From: an uncultured Clostridia bacterium
Lineage (GTDB): Bacteria; Bacillota; Clostridia; Oscillospirales; Ruminococcaceae
Direction: 5' to 3'
Assembly (NCBI GenBank): GCA_947629785.1
Contig: CANRFB010000020.1
Coordinates: forward strand, 1 to 41,933
Length of the DNA stretch: 41,933 bases
Shown here: in pieces, positions 32,542 to 40,751 of the stretch
Numbering within the stretch: the stretch's first letter is position 1
Layout: every line of letters starts with the position of its first letter
Notes under the pieces: model-generated
The model's input: only the letters and a program-made list of their open reading frames with translations
Told to the model about the DNA's origin: nothing
Database searches by the model: none
Position numbers and translations under genes: made by a program

Positions 32542-34563
32542 TCAGTTCTTTTCAAATACGGGCATATAGTCGATAGGCGCGTCGACCTTTACGGTCTGAC
32601 CGCCGTTATATTTTTCGCCCGTGGACGTAAGCGTCCAGTTTCCTGCGGGGAGGTAAACTTCACGCTCAAACTGGTTAAGGTGCAGGATCGGAGCAACAAG
32701 ATATTTGTCGCCGAACATATACTGATCTTTCAGTTCCCAGCACTTTTCATCATCGGGGAACTCGTAGAACATAGTTCTGATAAGCGGTGAACCGTTGGTA
32801 TGCGCTTCCTCATAAAGTTTCTTTATATAATCGTGCATACCGATACGGATATCGTAATACTTCTTCATTATCTTGTAATTATCCTCACCGTAGCTCCAGA
32901 GTTCATTGGGCTGACCTGTATGGAGGTATCCGCCGCCCCAGTCGCGATCGTCAAGAGCGGGTATATTATACGGACCTCTGTCGCCGTGCATACGCAGAAC
33001 TGCCGAATAAACCGCAAACTGATACCATCTTATAAGAAGCTGTCTGAAATCGGGATCATTCACATCATCGGTCATAAATCCGCCGATGTCCGTTGTCCAC
33101 CAAGGAATTCCTGCAAGACCCATATTAAGTCCGCACTGGAGCTGATCTTCAAATGCTTCAAAAGTTGAGGGAACATCTCCCGACCATACGACGTTTCCGT
33201 ATTTCTGTGAACCTGCCCACGCGCATCTCAGAAGATTTACAACGGGCTTGCCCTCTTTGACCATTTCGTCATAGAACACGCGGCTGTACATCTGCGGATA
33301 GATATTGCTGACTTCAAGGGCAGGTCCTGCGGAATATCTGTAATGATCGAAGTCATAAACGCCGTAGTCCGGTTCGGAGTTATCAAGCCAGAAAGCATCT
33401 ATTCCCAGATCGTAGTAATTCCTCTTGCAAACGTCCCACACATACTTGCGTGTTTCAGGATTGAAAGGATCAATTTCAACACAGTCACCCTGATAATCAT
33501 AAGTCTGAGCGGCGCCGCGTTCGGTTTTTATGAGAAGTCCTTTCTCCATCATCTGCCAGAAGTTTTCACTGCGTCTGTCCACCGAGGGCCACACGGAAAC
33601 GATTACTTTTATGCCCATACTGTGAAGCTCGTCCACCATTGCTTTGGGATCGGGCCAATATGTCTTGTCAAATTTCCAGTCGCCCTGAACGGTCCAGTGG
33701 AAAAAGTCTATAACTATCTGGTCGATCTTTATGCCCTCTTTCTGATACTGACGGGCAACGGACAGAACTTCTTCCTGAGTTCTGTATCTTAATTTGCACT
33801 GCCAGAGACCCATAAGGTCCTCGGGGAACATATCCGCACGTCCTGTTGCGGCGGTGTAATTTTCAAGAATAGCCTTTGGAGTATCGCCTACGGTTATGTA
33901 GTAATCCATTTCGCGGGTAGAGTTTGCGATCCACTCGGTATAGTTATTTCCGAAAGTAGCGCGTCCCACAGCGGGATTATTCCACAAAAATCCATATCCC
34001 AGCGATGAAACGGCAAAGGGAACGGAAATTTGTGAATTTCTCTGGGCAAGTTCAAGAACACAGCCTTTCAGATCGAGGCAGTTATGCTGATACTGACCCA
34101 TACCGAAGATCTTTTCGCCGGGTGTGGGGTCGAACTTTACATTAAGAGAATATTCCGTGCCGCCTATTATGCCTTTCCACTCACGGTTGATAATTTTAAG
34201 ACAGCGGCTTCCTCTTGAAAGCGTTCCGTCGTACATACGGAAATATTCACGGAGAACCAGCTTGTCGTCCTTATAGAAAGAAATAATTCCCACGAAATTT
34301 ACAACGGCTTTGATCCTGCCGTTGGTTATGGAAGCAATTTCCCGCTTGTCGATATTTCCGTCACCTGCCCAGTGGTCTATCCACTCTGTTTTTACCACTG
34401 CTTCGGTCTTAGCGGGAGTTTCGGTCAAAGCCCATTCGTTTCCCGTAAACTTTCCCAGCATGGTACTTCTGACTCTCAGGGAATCCTTGCCCCAAGCTTC
34501 GATTCTGAGCATTTCGCCGTTGTTATAGCACACCAATGCTCCGTTGTCGTTTTCAAATCTCAT
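32542..34563 (-). CDS. Glycoside hydrolase family 31 (alpha-xylosidase/alpha-glucosidase type)
   Basis: 673 aa. An N-terminal beta domain (about 1-200) precedes the (beta/alpha)8 barrel. The nucleophile Asp is in DAFWLDNSEPDYG, the WxDxxE form seen in xylosidase-like members. The acid/base Asp is in VVWSGDVPSTFEA, and the barrel also carries RMHGDRGPYN. No signal peptide, so it probably cleaves imported oligosaccharides. I start it at MRFENDNG because GGAGG lies about 9 bases upstream; 26 codons of open frame before it are not supported. Exact substrate unknown. It is divergent from a TetR gene that may control it. Confidence 0.9.
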   Translation of the reverse strand: MRFENDNGALVCYNNGEMLRIEAWGKDSLRVRSTMLGKFTGNEWALTETPAKTEAVVKTEWIDHWAGDGNIDKREIASITNGRIKAVVNFVGIISFYKDDKLVLREYFRMYDGTLSRGSRCLKIINREWKGIIGGTEYSLNVKFDPTPGEKIFGMGQYQHNCLDLKGCVLELAQRNSQISVPFAVSSLGYGFLWNNPAVGRATFGNNYTEWIANSTREMDYYITVGDTPKAILENYTAATGRADMFPEDLMGLWQCKLRYRTQEEVLSVARQYQKEGIKIDQIVIDFFHWTVQGDWKFDKTYWPDPKAMVDELHSMGIKVIVSVWPSVDRRSENFWQMMEKGLLIKTERGAAQTYDYQGDCVEIDPFNPETRKYVWDVCKRNYYDLGIDAFWLDNSEPDYGVYDFDHYRYSAGPALEVSNIYPQMYSRVFYDEMVKEGKPVVNLLRCAWAGSQKYGNVVWSGDVPSTFEAFEDQLQCGLNMGLAGIPWWTTDIGGFMTDDVNDPDFRQLLIRWYQFAVYSAVLRMHGDRGPYNIPALDDRDWGGGYLHTGQPNELWSYGEDNYKIMKKYYDIRIGMHDYIKKLYEEAHTNGSPLIRTMFYEFPDDEKCWELKDQYMFGDKYLVAPILHLNQFEREVYLPAGNWTLTSTGEKYNGGQTVKVDAPIDYMPVFEKN

Positions 34564-34612
34564 ATGCTTCCGCCTCCAAATAAAATTTTGCCGATGATAA
34601 ATATATGTAAAC

Positions 34613-34641
34613 ATTATACCATTTTGCCGCCGTAAAGTCAA
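34613..34641 (-). promoter_or_regulatory. Promoter of the GH31 gene
   Basis: On minus: TTGACT (34636-34641), 17 bases, TATAAT (34613-34618), about 50 bases before the ATG. Confidence 0.75.
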
Positions 34642-34703
34642 TAAGTTTAAAAGAAATAAACACTATTATCTCACAAATTTAAAAATATGACATAAAAATC
34701 CTG

Positions 34704-34732
34704 TTGCAAAATACGCAAAACCGATATATAAT
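34704..34732 (+). promoter_or_regulatory. Promoter of the TetR gene
   Basis: TTGCAA (34704-34709), 17 bases, TATAAT (34727-34732), 34 bases before the ATG. It lies about 60 bases from the divergent GH31 promoter, so one regulator could act on both. Confidence 0.7.
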
Positions 34733-34766
34733 AAACAGTATAGCAATTTACACAGGGGTAAAATTT

Positions 34767-35396
34767 ATGAAAGCGGATAAAAAAGAACTCATTATAAAAT
34801 CACTTGAATCACTTATGAACACCGTTCCTTACAGCGAAATATCAGTTGACGCAATCGCCGGAAACGCAGGCATCGGCAAGGGAAGCATTTACTACTACTT
34901 CAAAAGCAAGGACGATATTCTTTACTCGCTTATCGAGGAAAGCTACCGCAGGGTGATACGCGAATATTTCGACAATATCAGATACCGCGCCGACGCGTCC
35001 GCTCCGGAAAAGATAAAAACGCTGTTCATGAGCGTTATAAAGGAGGATTTCAGCGAAAACGAACGCAACCTGCTTATTACCCTTAACCTGAACGATGACA
35101 CGCTTCTGCACAGCAAGATGAGGACCGTTGCCGTTCAGGAGTTCTCCCCTATCCTTTCGGGGCTGCTTGAACAGGGTATCCGCGAAAACACCATTAAGAC
35201 CGACACTCCGCAGGAAAGCGCGGAAATCATCGTCGCCGTGCTTACGTTCTTTCTGGACGATGCGACGTTCCCCAAAAGCAAGGAAAGCATGACAAACAAG
35301 CTGAAAATTTTCGCGAAAGTCCTTGAGACCTGTCTGCAAACGGAAGAAGGCAGTTTTGATTTCCTTTATACGTCCTTTAACGGCGAGGCTGAATGA
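34767..35396 (+). CDS. TetR family transcriptional regulator
   Basis: 209 aa from ATG 34767 (a weak GGGG site is upstream; the frame is open further back without support). Residues 1-50 form the TetR helix-turn-helix (ISVDAIAGNAGIGKGSIYYYF, KSKDDILYSLI). The rest is the helical ligand and dimer domain. The ligand is unknown. Position suggests control of itself and of the GH31 gene, but no obvious shared operator palindrome was found. Confidence 0.88.
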   Translation: MKADKKELIIKSLESLMNTVPYSEISVDAIAGNAGIGKGSIYYYFKSKDDILYSLIEESYRRVIREYFDNIRYRADASAPEKIKTLFMSVIKEDFSENERNLLITLNLNDDTLLHSKMRTVAVQEFSPILSGLLEQGIRENTIKTDTPQESAEIIVAVLTFFLDDATFPKSKESMTNKLKIFAKVLETCLQTEEGSFDFLYTSFNGEAE

Positions 35397-35415
35397 CAGC
35401 ACGCCGTTTTTCTGC

Positions 35416-35443
35416 ACCTATCCTTTCCCAAAAACATACAATA
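35416..35443 (+). promoter_or_regulatory. Predicted sigma-K promoter of the dipicolinate synthase operon
   Basis: AC in GCACC (35416-35417) as -35, 16 bases between cACc and the -10, then CATACAATA (35435-35443), which fits the sigma-K -10 CATAnnATA exactly. The dpaA ATG is about 100 bases on. In Bacillus the spoVF operon is sigma-K controlled. Confidence 0.6.
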
Positions 35444-35545
35444 AGGTATGGACGGTAAATATACCGCGCCTTTCCCGAAGTCGGCGGACGATTCCGCTTA
35501 TGAAACGGGATATCAATGTTTTATGGGAAAGGATGTATTTTTTAT

Positions 35546-36430
35546 ATGAACAGAACCTTTTTTATAGTCGGCGGCGACCTGAGATTTGCCGCGCTGGCGG
35601 ACGTTTTAGCGGAGAATAACAGGGTGTTTGCCGTCGGTTTTGACAGGACGGCGGCCATGTCGGACAAAGTGCAGACCTGCGACAATGTTCTTTCCGCGGA
35701 GGAACGGGCGGACTGCATAGTTCTTCCCCTGCCCGCTTCTGCGGACGGAGTGACGGTCAGCACGCCGTTTTCCGGCAGAAATGTTTCCCTTGAAAGTCTT
35801 ACACATATCATAAAGGAAAACGGAGTGGTTTTCGGCGGAATGATTTCCCCGAAAGTCAGGGAAATTTTTGAAAACCGCGGCATAACCGTTTTTGACTATG
35901 CGCAGAGGGAAGAATTTGCCGTAATGAACGCCGTAGCCACAGCGGAGGGCGCCGTTCAGGCGGCTATGGAAGAACTTGCTTCCACGCTTTCGGGCAGGAA
36001 AATACTTATTCTCGGCGCAGGACGAATTTCCAAAGTGCTTATTGATGTACTGTCGGGTTTCCACACGGATATTACGGTGGCGGCTCGGAAATGTTCCGAT
36101 CTGGCATGGGCAAAGGTTTACGGCTGTCACGGTGTGCGCATAAGCGGAATTGACGATATTCTGAGCGGTTTTGAAGTGATATTCAACACCGTTCCTGCCG
36201 TTATTCTTGACGAAAACAGACTTAAACGCATAGACAAAAATTGTCTTGTAATAGACCTTGCTTCCAAACCGGGCGGCGTTGATTTTGAAACGGCAGGAAT
36301 GTTGGGAGTCCGCGCGCTGTGGCTGCTTTCCCTGCCGGGAAAAGTCGCGCCCGTCACGTCAGGTAAAGTCATTGCCGACACTATAGGAAATATCCTTTCC
36401 GAAAGGAGTGAAAGCAATGACCGACCTTAA
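35546..36430 (+). CDS. dpaA: Dipicolinate synthase subunit A
   Basis: 294 aa. It oxidises dihydrodipicolinate to dipicolinic acid in the mother cell, together with DpaB; dipicolinate then fills the spore core. It has an N-terminal nucleotide-like fold (FFIVGGDLRFAALADVLAE) and a second Rossmann region with ILILGAGRISKVL (NAD(P) binding), then SLPGKVAPVTSGKVIADTI, all family blocks. I start it at MNRTFFIVGG. The GGAAAGGA ribosome site is rather far (12 bases); an earlier in-frame ATG at 35516 is possible. It overlaps dpaB by 14 bases. Confidence 0.92.
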   Translation: MNRTFFIVGGDLRFAALADVLAENNRVFAVGFDRTAAMSDKVQTCDNVLSAEERADCIVLPLPASADGVTVSTPFSGRNVSLESLTHIIKENGVVFGGMISPKVREIFENRGITVFDYAQREEFAVMNAVATAEGAVQAAMEELASTLSGRKILILGAGRISKVLIDVLSGFHTDITVAARKCSDLAWAKVYGCHGVRISGIDDILSGFEVIFNTVPAVILDENRLKRIDKNCLVIDLASKPGGVDFETAGMLGVRALWLLSLPGKVAPVTSGKVIADTIGNILSERSESNDRP

Positions 36431-36812
36431 AGGAAAAAGGATAGGATTTGCAGTGTGCGGCTCGTTCTGCACATTCAAAAAAGCATTTGAACAGCTTGAA
36501 CGGCTTATAGGATTGGGAGCGGACGTAACAGCTGTAATGTCCTTTAACGCGGCGTCCCTCGATACGCGTTTCGGAACGGCTGCCGGACACATAGAATATC
36601 TTGAACGCATCACCGGAAAGCCTGTTATAAAAACCATTGAAGCGGCGGAACCCATCGGTCCCAAAAGAATGTTTGACGTTCTTGTTATTGCCCCCTGTAC
36701 GGGCAACACCCTTGCAAAGCTTGCGCTGGGAATAATTGACACAGCGGTTATTGAAAAACGGAAACTTTTCAGGACAGACAGCCTGTGCTGCCTGATCGTC
36801 TGCCCCATATAA
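36417..36812 (+). pseudogene. dpaB: Dipicolinate synthase subunit B, cut short by the recombinase element
   Basis: The first 111 residues are a normal flavoprotein-like DpaB/SpoVFB: MTDLKGKRIGFAVCGSFCTF, AEPIGPKRMFDVLVIAPCTG and NTLAKLALGIIDTAV. After V111 (codon 36747-36749) the next family block (xMAAKxxLRNxRPVV) is absent in all frames. Twenty unrelated residues follow before a stop at 36812. The usual length is about 195-200, so some 85 C-terminal residues are missing. From 36769 the other strand is the recombinase gene. AAGGAG is 8 bases before the ATG. The 3' part is presumably beyond the window, on the far side of the element. Confidence 0.85.
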
Positions 36813-38418
36813 AAACACTGAGTGTCCTCCCGTTCCATACAATTTTTTTAATGTTCTGCCGTATAAAACGCCGCTTATATTCAGCGCTTAGATCGTCAAA
36901 ATTTTCCTTGAAAAATGCAAACGCTTTCTTTGTCGTATCAAAATTATTTTTTGACTGCTTATGCCCTGTTTCCATAAGTCTGAGCCGCTTGATTTCGTTG
37001 TCAGCTGCGGTTATAGTGTCATTGATCTCGGATATTTCCTTATTTATGTATTGAATTGCAGTCGCATTTACGTCTGCTGTCAAAGCTTTTATAAGTGCGC
37101 TTATCTCTTTTTGTTTTTTTGCCTTTATTGCTTCTTGATTTTTTATAAGTTCGCTTGTGTCAGTTTTAAAATTTGATTTAGATAATTTGTCCAAATATCT
37201 GTTAAAGATATTATCGGGTATGTCATAATTTAAAAGAATACTGCATATAAGCTTATCCGCCGCCATTCCGTTTAAATTATTGCAGTCGCATTTTTCTTTT
37301 TTACTGCGTTCCTTTAATTCACACATATAAGAATATGGTTTGATACCTTTTTTATTGGCGCGGTGATACTTTGGGCGCATATGGCTGCCGCACTCGCAAA
37401 ACAGTATTCCCGACAGTAATGCATCAGGATTGTGACTTTGCTTATACTTGAGTTTGCTGTCGGCGTTTTCTTCCAAAATTCCTTGTACTTCAACCCATTC
37501 CTCGCCCGAAATTATGCCCTTATGTCTGCCAACGGCTACTATCCATTCCTTTCGGTCGTTTATAATGCGTTCGCCGCCTCTTGACGTTTCTGTTTTACTG
37601 TATCCTATAAATCCGTGGCTGCCGTCGCATTCTTCCTTTGAGGCGGCAATATCACAGCCTTGAATATTAAAGTAATCGTATGCAAATTCATCAGCGGTGC
37701 AGTAAACAGGGTTTGTAAGTATAGTACGTATTGTTGTTACATAAAATTGGCAATCATTTTGAGTAGTTATTTTATGGTTGAGCAGATATGTTTCAAGTTT
37801 TTTCATTGAACGGAGTTCTATGAATTTTTTGTACATCAGTTTGACGGTTTCAAGTTGTATATGATTTTCTGTCAGCTTGCAGCATTTTCTGCTTACTCCT
37901 TTGTCGTCAATATAATCTACCTTTTCGGAATCAAAACCCAACGGCGTTGTTCCGCCGAGCCAGCGTCCTGTTTTTGCAAGCATATACATATTGTCTTTGA
38001 CGCGTTCAGCAATTGTTTCTCTTTCAAGCTGGGCGAAAACAGCGGCTATATTCATCATTGCCCTGCCCATAGGCGTTGATGTATCGAATTGCTCTTTGAC
38101 CGACACAAAAGCAGTTTTATATCCGTTCAGTTTATCTATCAGTCCTGCAAAATCACCAACGTTACGGCTTATTCTGTCAAGTCTGTATACTACTATTACA
38201 TCAAACGGTACTTTTTTTTCGATCTCCATAAGGCTTTTGAACTGCGGTCTGTTAAGAGATTGACCCGAAAAGCCTTCGTCCTCAAAAATCGAGATATTAT
38301 CTTCTGTGGCTTCGGGGAAATGGCTGAAAATATAGCTTCGGCACATATCAATCTGATTTTCAATAGACTCGCCTTTGCCGGTAAACTTAGATTTTCTTGA
38401 GTATATTGCTATTTGCAC
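36769..38418 (-). CDS. Large serine recombinase
   Basis: 549 aa. The resolvase domain has catalytic Ser10 in IYSRKS, then GKGESIENQ, EDEGFSGQSLNRP, VYRLDRISRN and AQLERETIAERVKDNM. The recombinase domain follows (about 165-270). A zinc ribbon has GILFCECGSHM and then MCELKERSKKEKCDC. The long C-terminal coiled coil (about 430-500) is typical of integrases that need a directionality factor. I start it at GTG 38418, where GGGGGTG is about 7 bases upstream; frames open to 38481 have no site. The stop is about 20 bases from the dpaB junction and it is transcribed towards it. It is driven by a consensus sigma-A promoter. Confidence 0.93.
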   Translation of the reverse strand: MQIAIYSRKSKFTGKGESIENQIDMCRSYIFSHFPEATEDNISIFEDEGFSGQSLNRPQFKSLMEIEKKVPFDVIVVYRLDRISRNVGDFAGLIDKLNGYKTAFVSVKEQFDTSTPMGRAMMNIAAVFAQLERETIAERVKDNMYMLAKTGRWLGGTTPLGFDSEKVDYIDDKGVSRKCCKLTENHIQLETVKLMYKKFIELRSMKKLETYLLNHKITTQNDCQFYVTTIRTILTNPVYCTADEFAYDYFNIQGCDIAASKEECDGSHGFIGYSKTETSRGGERIINDRKEWIVAVGRHKGIISGEEWVEVQGILEENADSKLKYKQSHNPDALLSGILFCECGSHMRPKYHRANKKGIKPYSYMCELKERSKKEKCDCNNLNGMAADKLICSILLNYDIPDNIFNRYLDKLSKSNFKTDTSELIKNQEAIKAKKQKEISALIKALTADVNATAIQYINKEISEINDTITAADNEIKRLRLMETGHKQSKNNFDTTKKAFAFFKENFDDLSAEYKRRFIRQNIKKIVWNGRTLSVFIWGRRSGSTGCLS

Positions 38419-38452
38419 GTATAACACCCCCATTATAATATTTAATAATATA

Positions 38453-38481
38453 ATTATAACAAGCTTAGATACAAATGTCAA
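38453..38481 (-). promoter_or_regulatory. Consensus promoter of the recombinase
   Basis: On minus: TTGACA (38476-38481), exactly 17 bases, TATAAT (38453-38458). A perfect housekeeping promoter; no sigma-E or sigma-K pattern was seen here. Confidence 0.8.
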
Positions 38482-38727
38482 TAGATTTTTGAAAAAATTA
38501 ATTATATTAATTATTTTTTATCAACTTTGCTAATTTATGCCAATAAAAGAACATTGTCGACGATCGGCTTGATCAGATTGCGGAAATTATAGCAAAGTAC
38601 TTGGTACATACTTATATTATACATATCCGTCCGCAATCATTTGAAATCGCTAATAGATTTTATTAAAAACAGAAAGATGAATTTACTTGTATAAAAAACC
38701 AAATTATTGTAAGTTTCGCAAAAAACA

Positions 38728-38756
38728 TTGACAGTCTCGAATGAAAAATATATAAT
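38728..38756 (+). promoter_or_regulatory. Consensus promoter of the DUF2971-to-XRE operon
   Basis: TTGACA (38728-38733), exactly 17 bases, TATAAT (38751-38756), 62 bases before the ATG. Such a strong promoter suggests it is held down by a repressor; the XRE protein in the operon is a candidate. Confidence 0.8.
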
Positions 38757-38818
38757 TATGTCAAATATTGATGTGCTATATCATAATTATCATTATTTTT
38801 CAAGGGAGGGCTGATTAT

Positions 38819-39697
38819 ATGAAACAAGGGATTGAATACGACAAACAAGCGTGGATAACGCTTTTTGACAAGGAGTATAAGGATAATCAGTATTTGTATC
38901 ATTATACGGATATACTTAAAGCAATAAAGATTTTAAATACGGATTCATTAAAATTTTCTAAGCTTTGCAAAACAAATGATACAATAGAAGCAAAACCTAA
39001 AATAAAGTTGGATGAAAATGTTGAATGTGATAATAAGCGAAAATCTAAGATAATGGATTATTTCTTTAAAACAAATACAAGTTACATTCAACTTTTATGT
39101 TTTACGGACGATCAGCCTCGGAGAAATGAATCACATGTCAATGAGGTAAAAATGTATTCCGACTTTTCGGGAAGAGGCTTTTCACTTCCTCGAATGTGGG
39201 CACAGTATGCTGAAAAAAACACCGGTGTCTGTTTAATGTTTAACCGGTTTAAATTAAATCAAATAATAAATGAATTGCTTGAGGATTATATTTTGGAAAG
39301 AGGGAGTGTTACTTATATAAATCAATTTCAGGAATATCCTTTAGAAAGCAAAACTATTAACTATATTCTATCGGATGCTGAATTACATAACAGTGATATT
39401 GAAACAACGGTAAGAAATCAGAAATTTTTTGAAAGGCATAAAGATTTTATAAAGTATAATTATCTCTACAAATTAGATGATTGGGCTGGAGAAAGAGAGT
39501 TTAGATATATCGCATACGGAGATAATGATTTTTTCGTAAACGGAATATCTGAAGCATTAAGTGGCGTGATTATTGGTGAAAAAATCGAACCGGAGTTTGA
39601 AAAAATAGTTACTGTTTTTTGCCAAAATATTTGTGAGGTGAAAAAAATATCATTTACTTGCAATGGATGTAATATATCAAACGTACATTCAGATTGA
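38819..39697 (+). CDS. DUF2971 family protein
   Basis: 292 aa from ATG 38819 (GGGAGGG about 9 bases upstream). The family pattern is visible: YLYHYTDILKAIKIL near the start, a block around LKFSKLCKTNDTIEAKP, LLCFTDD, then LPRMWAQYAEKNTGVCLMF, and late DWAGEREFRYIAYG with GVIIGEKI. Members occur widely in accessory DNA and often near defence genes; their activity is unknown to me. Soluble, no signal peptide. It is followed 20 bases later by the 339-aa gene with its own CGGAGG. Confidence 0.8.
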   Translation: MKQGIEYDKQAWITLFDKEYKDNQYLYHYTDILKAIKILNTDSLKFSKLCKTNDTIEAKPKIKLDENVECDNKRKSKIMDYFFKTNTSYIQLLCFTDDQPRRNESHVNEVKMYSDFSGRGFSLPRMWAQYAEKNTGVCLMFNRFKLNQIINELLEDYILERGSVTYINQFQEYPLESKTINYILSDAELHNSDIETTVRNQKFFERHKDFIKYNYLYKLDDWAGEREFRYIAYGDNDFFVNGISEALSGVIIGEKIEPEFEKIVTVFCQNICEVKKISFTCNGCNISNVHSD

Positions 39698-39717
39698 TGT
39701 GAAACGGAGGAATTAGT

Positions 39718-40737
39718 ATGGGCAATAAAAAAAGAAATACACTCAGAGCGGCTTTTATGAAAAATTTCAGCACAAATGAAATTAATAGGTATATACTTAT
39801 TGACAATGATAATATTTCCCATGAAGATAAAACAAGTTTCATTAAGGAAATCAATGAGAGATTATGGTTTGCTATACAAGAAGTGAATTCATTATGTAAA
39901 GGACGTATTTTGCCATTTGTTAAAGTTAATCTTGTAGAGAGAGAAAGTGGTAGTCAATTTCTTAGAGTAATAGTGACTGAAATGAATTCGAATAAATCTT
40001 TTGAGGATATAATCGGGGACAGAGTAAATATAGATGAATTATCACATTTAATTATTTTTAAAACATTATCACCTGAACGTATTGTTATGGTTAGTGATGA
40101 ATTTGCAAAGGGCAATGCAAAAATGCTGATTGACGAAAAAGACCAGATAGCAGCTGCCGTAGATATTTTCTTGGATATTGCAATGTTTAATTCACTTTCC
40201 TTTTTAAAAAATCTACCTAATGAAAGTAAAAAAAAATTTAGCAAGGAAAAATATGATTTCTTTAAATCAAATGGTGATAGCTGTTATTATAGATATATTG
40301 ATTCTGATGGGGTGCCTCCCGCATATTATTCTTTTGCTTTTTCTGCAAGAACAGATGATAAAAATATTGATTTTGGTAAATATCTGTATTTATGGGACTT
40401 TTTTATTAAATCAAAATACAAAAAGGAAAAAAATCGGGTTCCCCCTCCATATGAGCAGCTTAAACAACACATTGATACCGGAAATATTCCTAAGAAGTAT
40501 TTAGAAGAAAAACCATTTTGGAATAAAATCAAAAATGGAGACTATCTATTCTTAAAAATTAACATAGAGGTAAAAACAAATGCAGAAAAAAACCAAATTC
40601 TTTATTATTTGGGATTTAAAAGATATAGTAAAAAAATTATAAAATTGGTACCTTTAAATGAGTATCATAATCCGCTTTTGAAAAAGTGGCTTCGGCAACT
40701 TAATATTTCGGCTTTTAAAATTGTTGTTGACAAATAA
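39718..40737 (+). CDS. Unrecognised 339-aa protein
   Basis: 339 aa, strongly charged and Lys-rich, with no signal peptide or membrane segment. The first 150 residues look alpha/beta (INERLWFAIQEVNSLCKGR, FLRVIVTEMNSN, DELSHLIIFKTLSPERIVMV). The C-terminal half is Tyr/Lys-rich (FGKYLYLWDFFIKSKYKKEK, ILYYLGFKRYSKKI). I recognise no family. It is translated after DUF2971 and 14 bases before agrB, so it belongs to the same operon. A toxin, antiphage effector or regulator are all open. Confidence 0.75.
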   Translation: MGNKKRNTLRAAFMKNFSTNEINRYILIDNDNISHEDKTSFIKEINERLWFAIQEVNSLCKGRILPFVKVNLVERESGSQFLRVIVTEMNSNKSFEDIIGDRVNIDELSHLIIFKTLSPERIVMVSDEFAKGNAKMLIDEKDQIAAAVDIFLDIAMFNSLSFLKNLPNESKKKFSKEKYDFFKSNGDSCYYRYIDSDGVPPAYYSFAFSARTDDKNIDFGKYLYLWDFFIKSKYKKEKNRVPPPYEQLKQHIDTGNIPKKYLEEKPFWNKIKNGDYLFLKINIEVKTNAEKNQILYYLGFKRYSKKIIKLVPLNEYHNPLLKKWLRQLNISAFKIVVDK

Positions 40738-40751
40738 TTATGGAGTTTTTT

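Larger units (their letters stand above)
38419..38818. other. Intergenic control region of the element
   Basis: 400 AT-rich bases between the recombinase and the operon on +. It holds the two divergent promoters listed separately. It also holds an inverted repeat GATTGCGG (38576-38583)/CCGCAATC (38631-38638) around a 47-base centre that contains a smaller AAGTAC/GTAC symmetry. No credible small ORF, and no AgrD-like peptide, was found on either strand. Confidence 0.6.

Noticed and set aside
34613-34732. TetR operator between the GH31 and TetR promoters
   Set aside because: No convincing symmetric site could be picked out by eye.
36750-36840. dpaB truncation as a simple frameshift or sequencing error
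   Set aside because: None of the three forward frames after 36749 carries the expected C-terminal block, and the opposite strand is a well-formed recombinase end.
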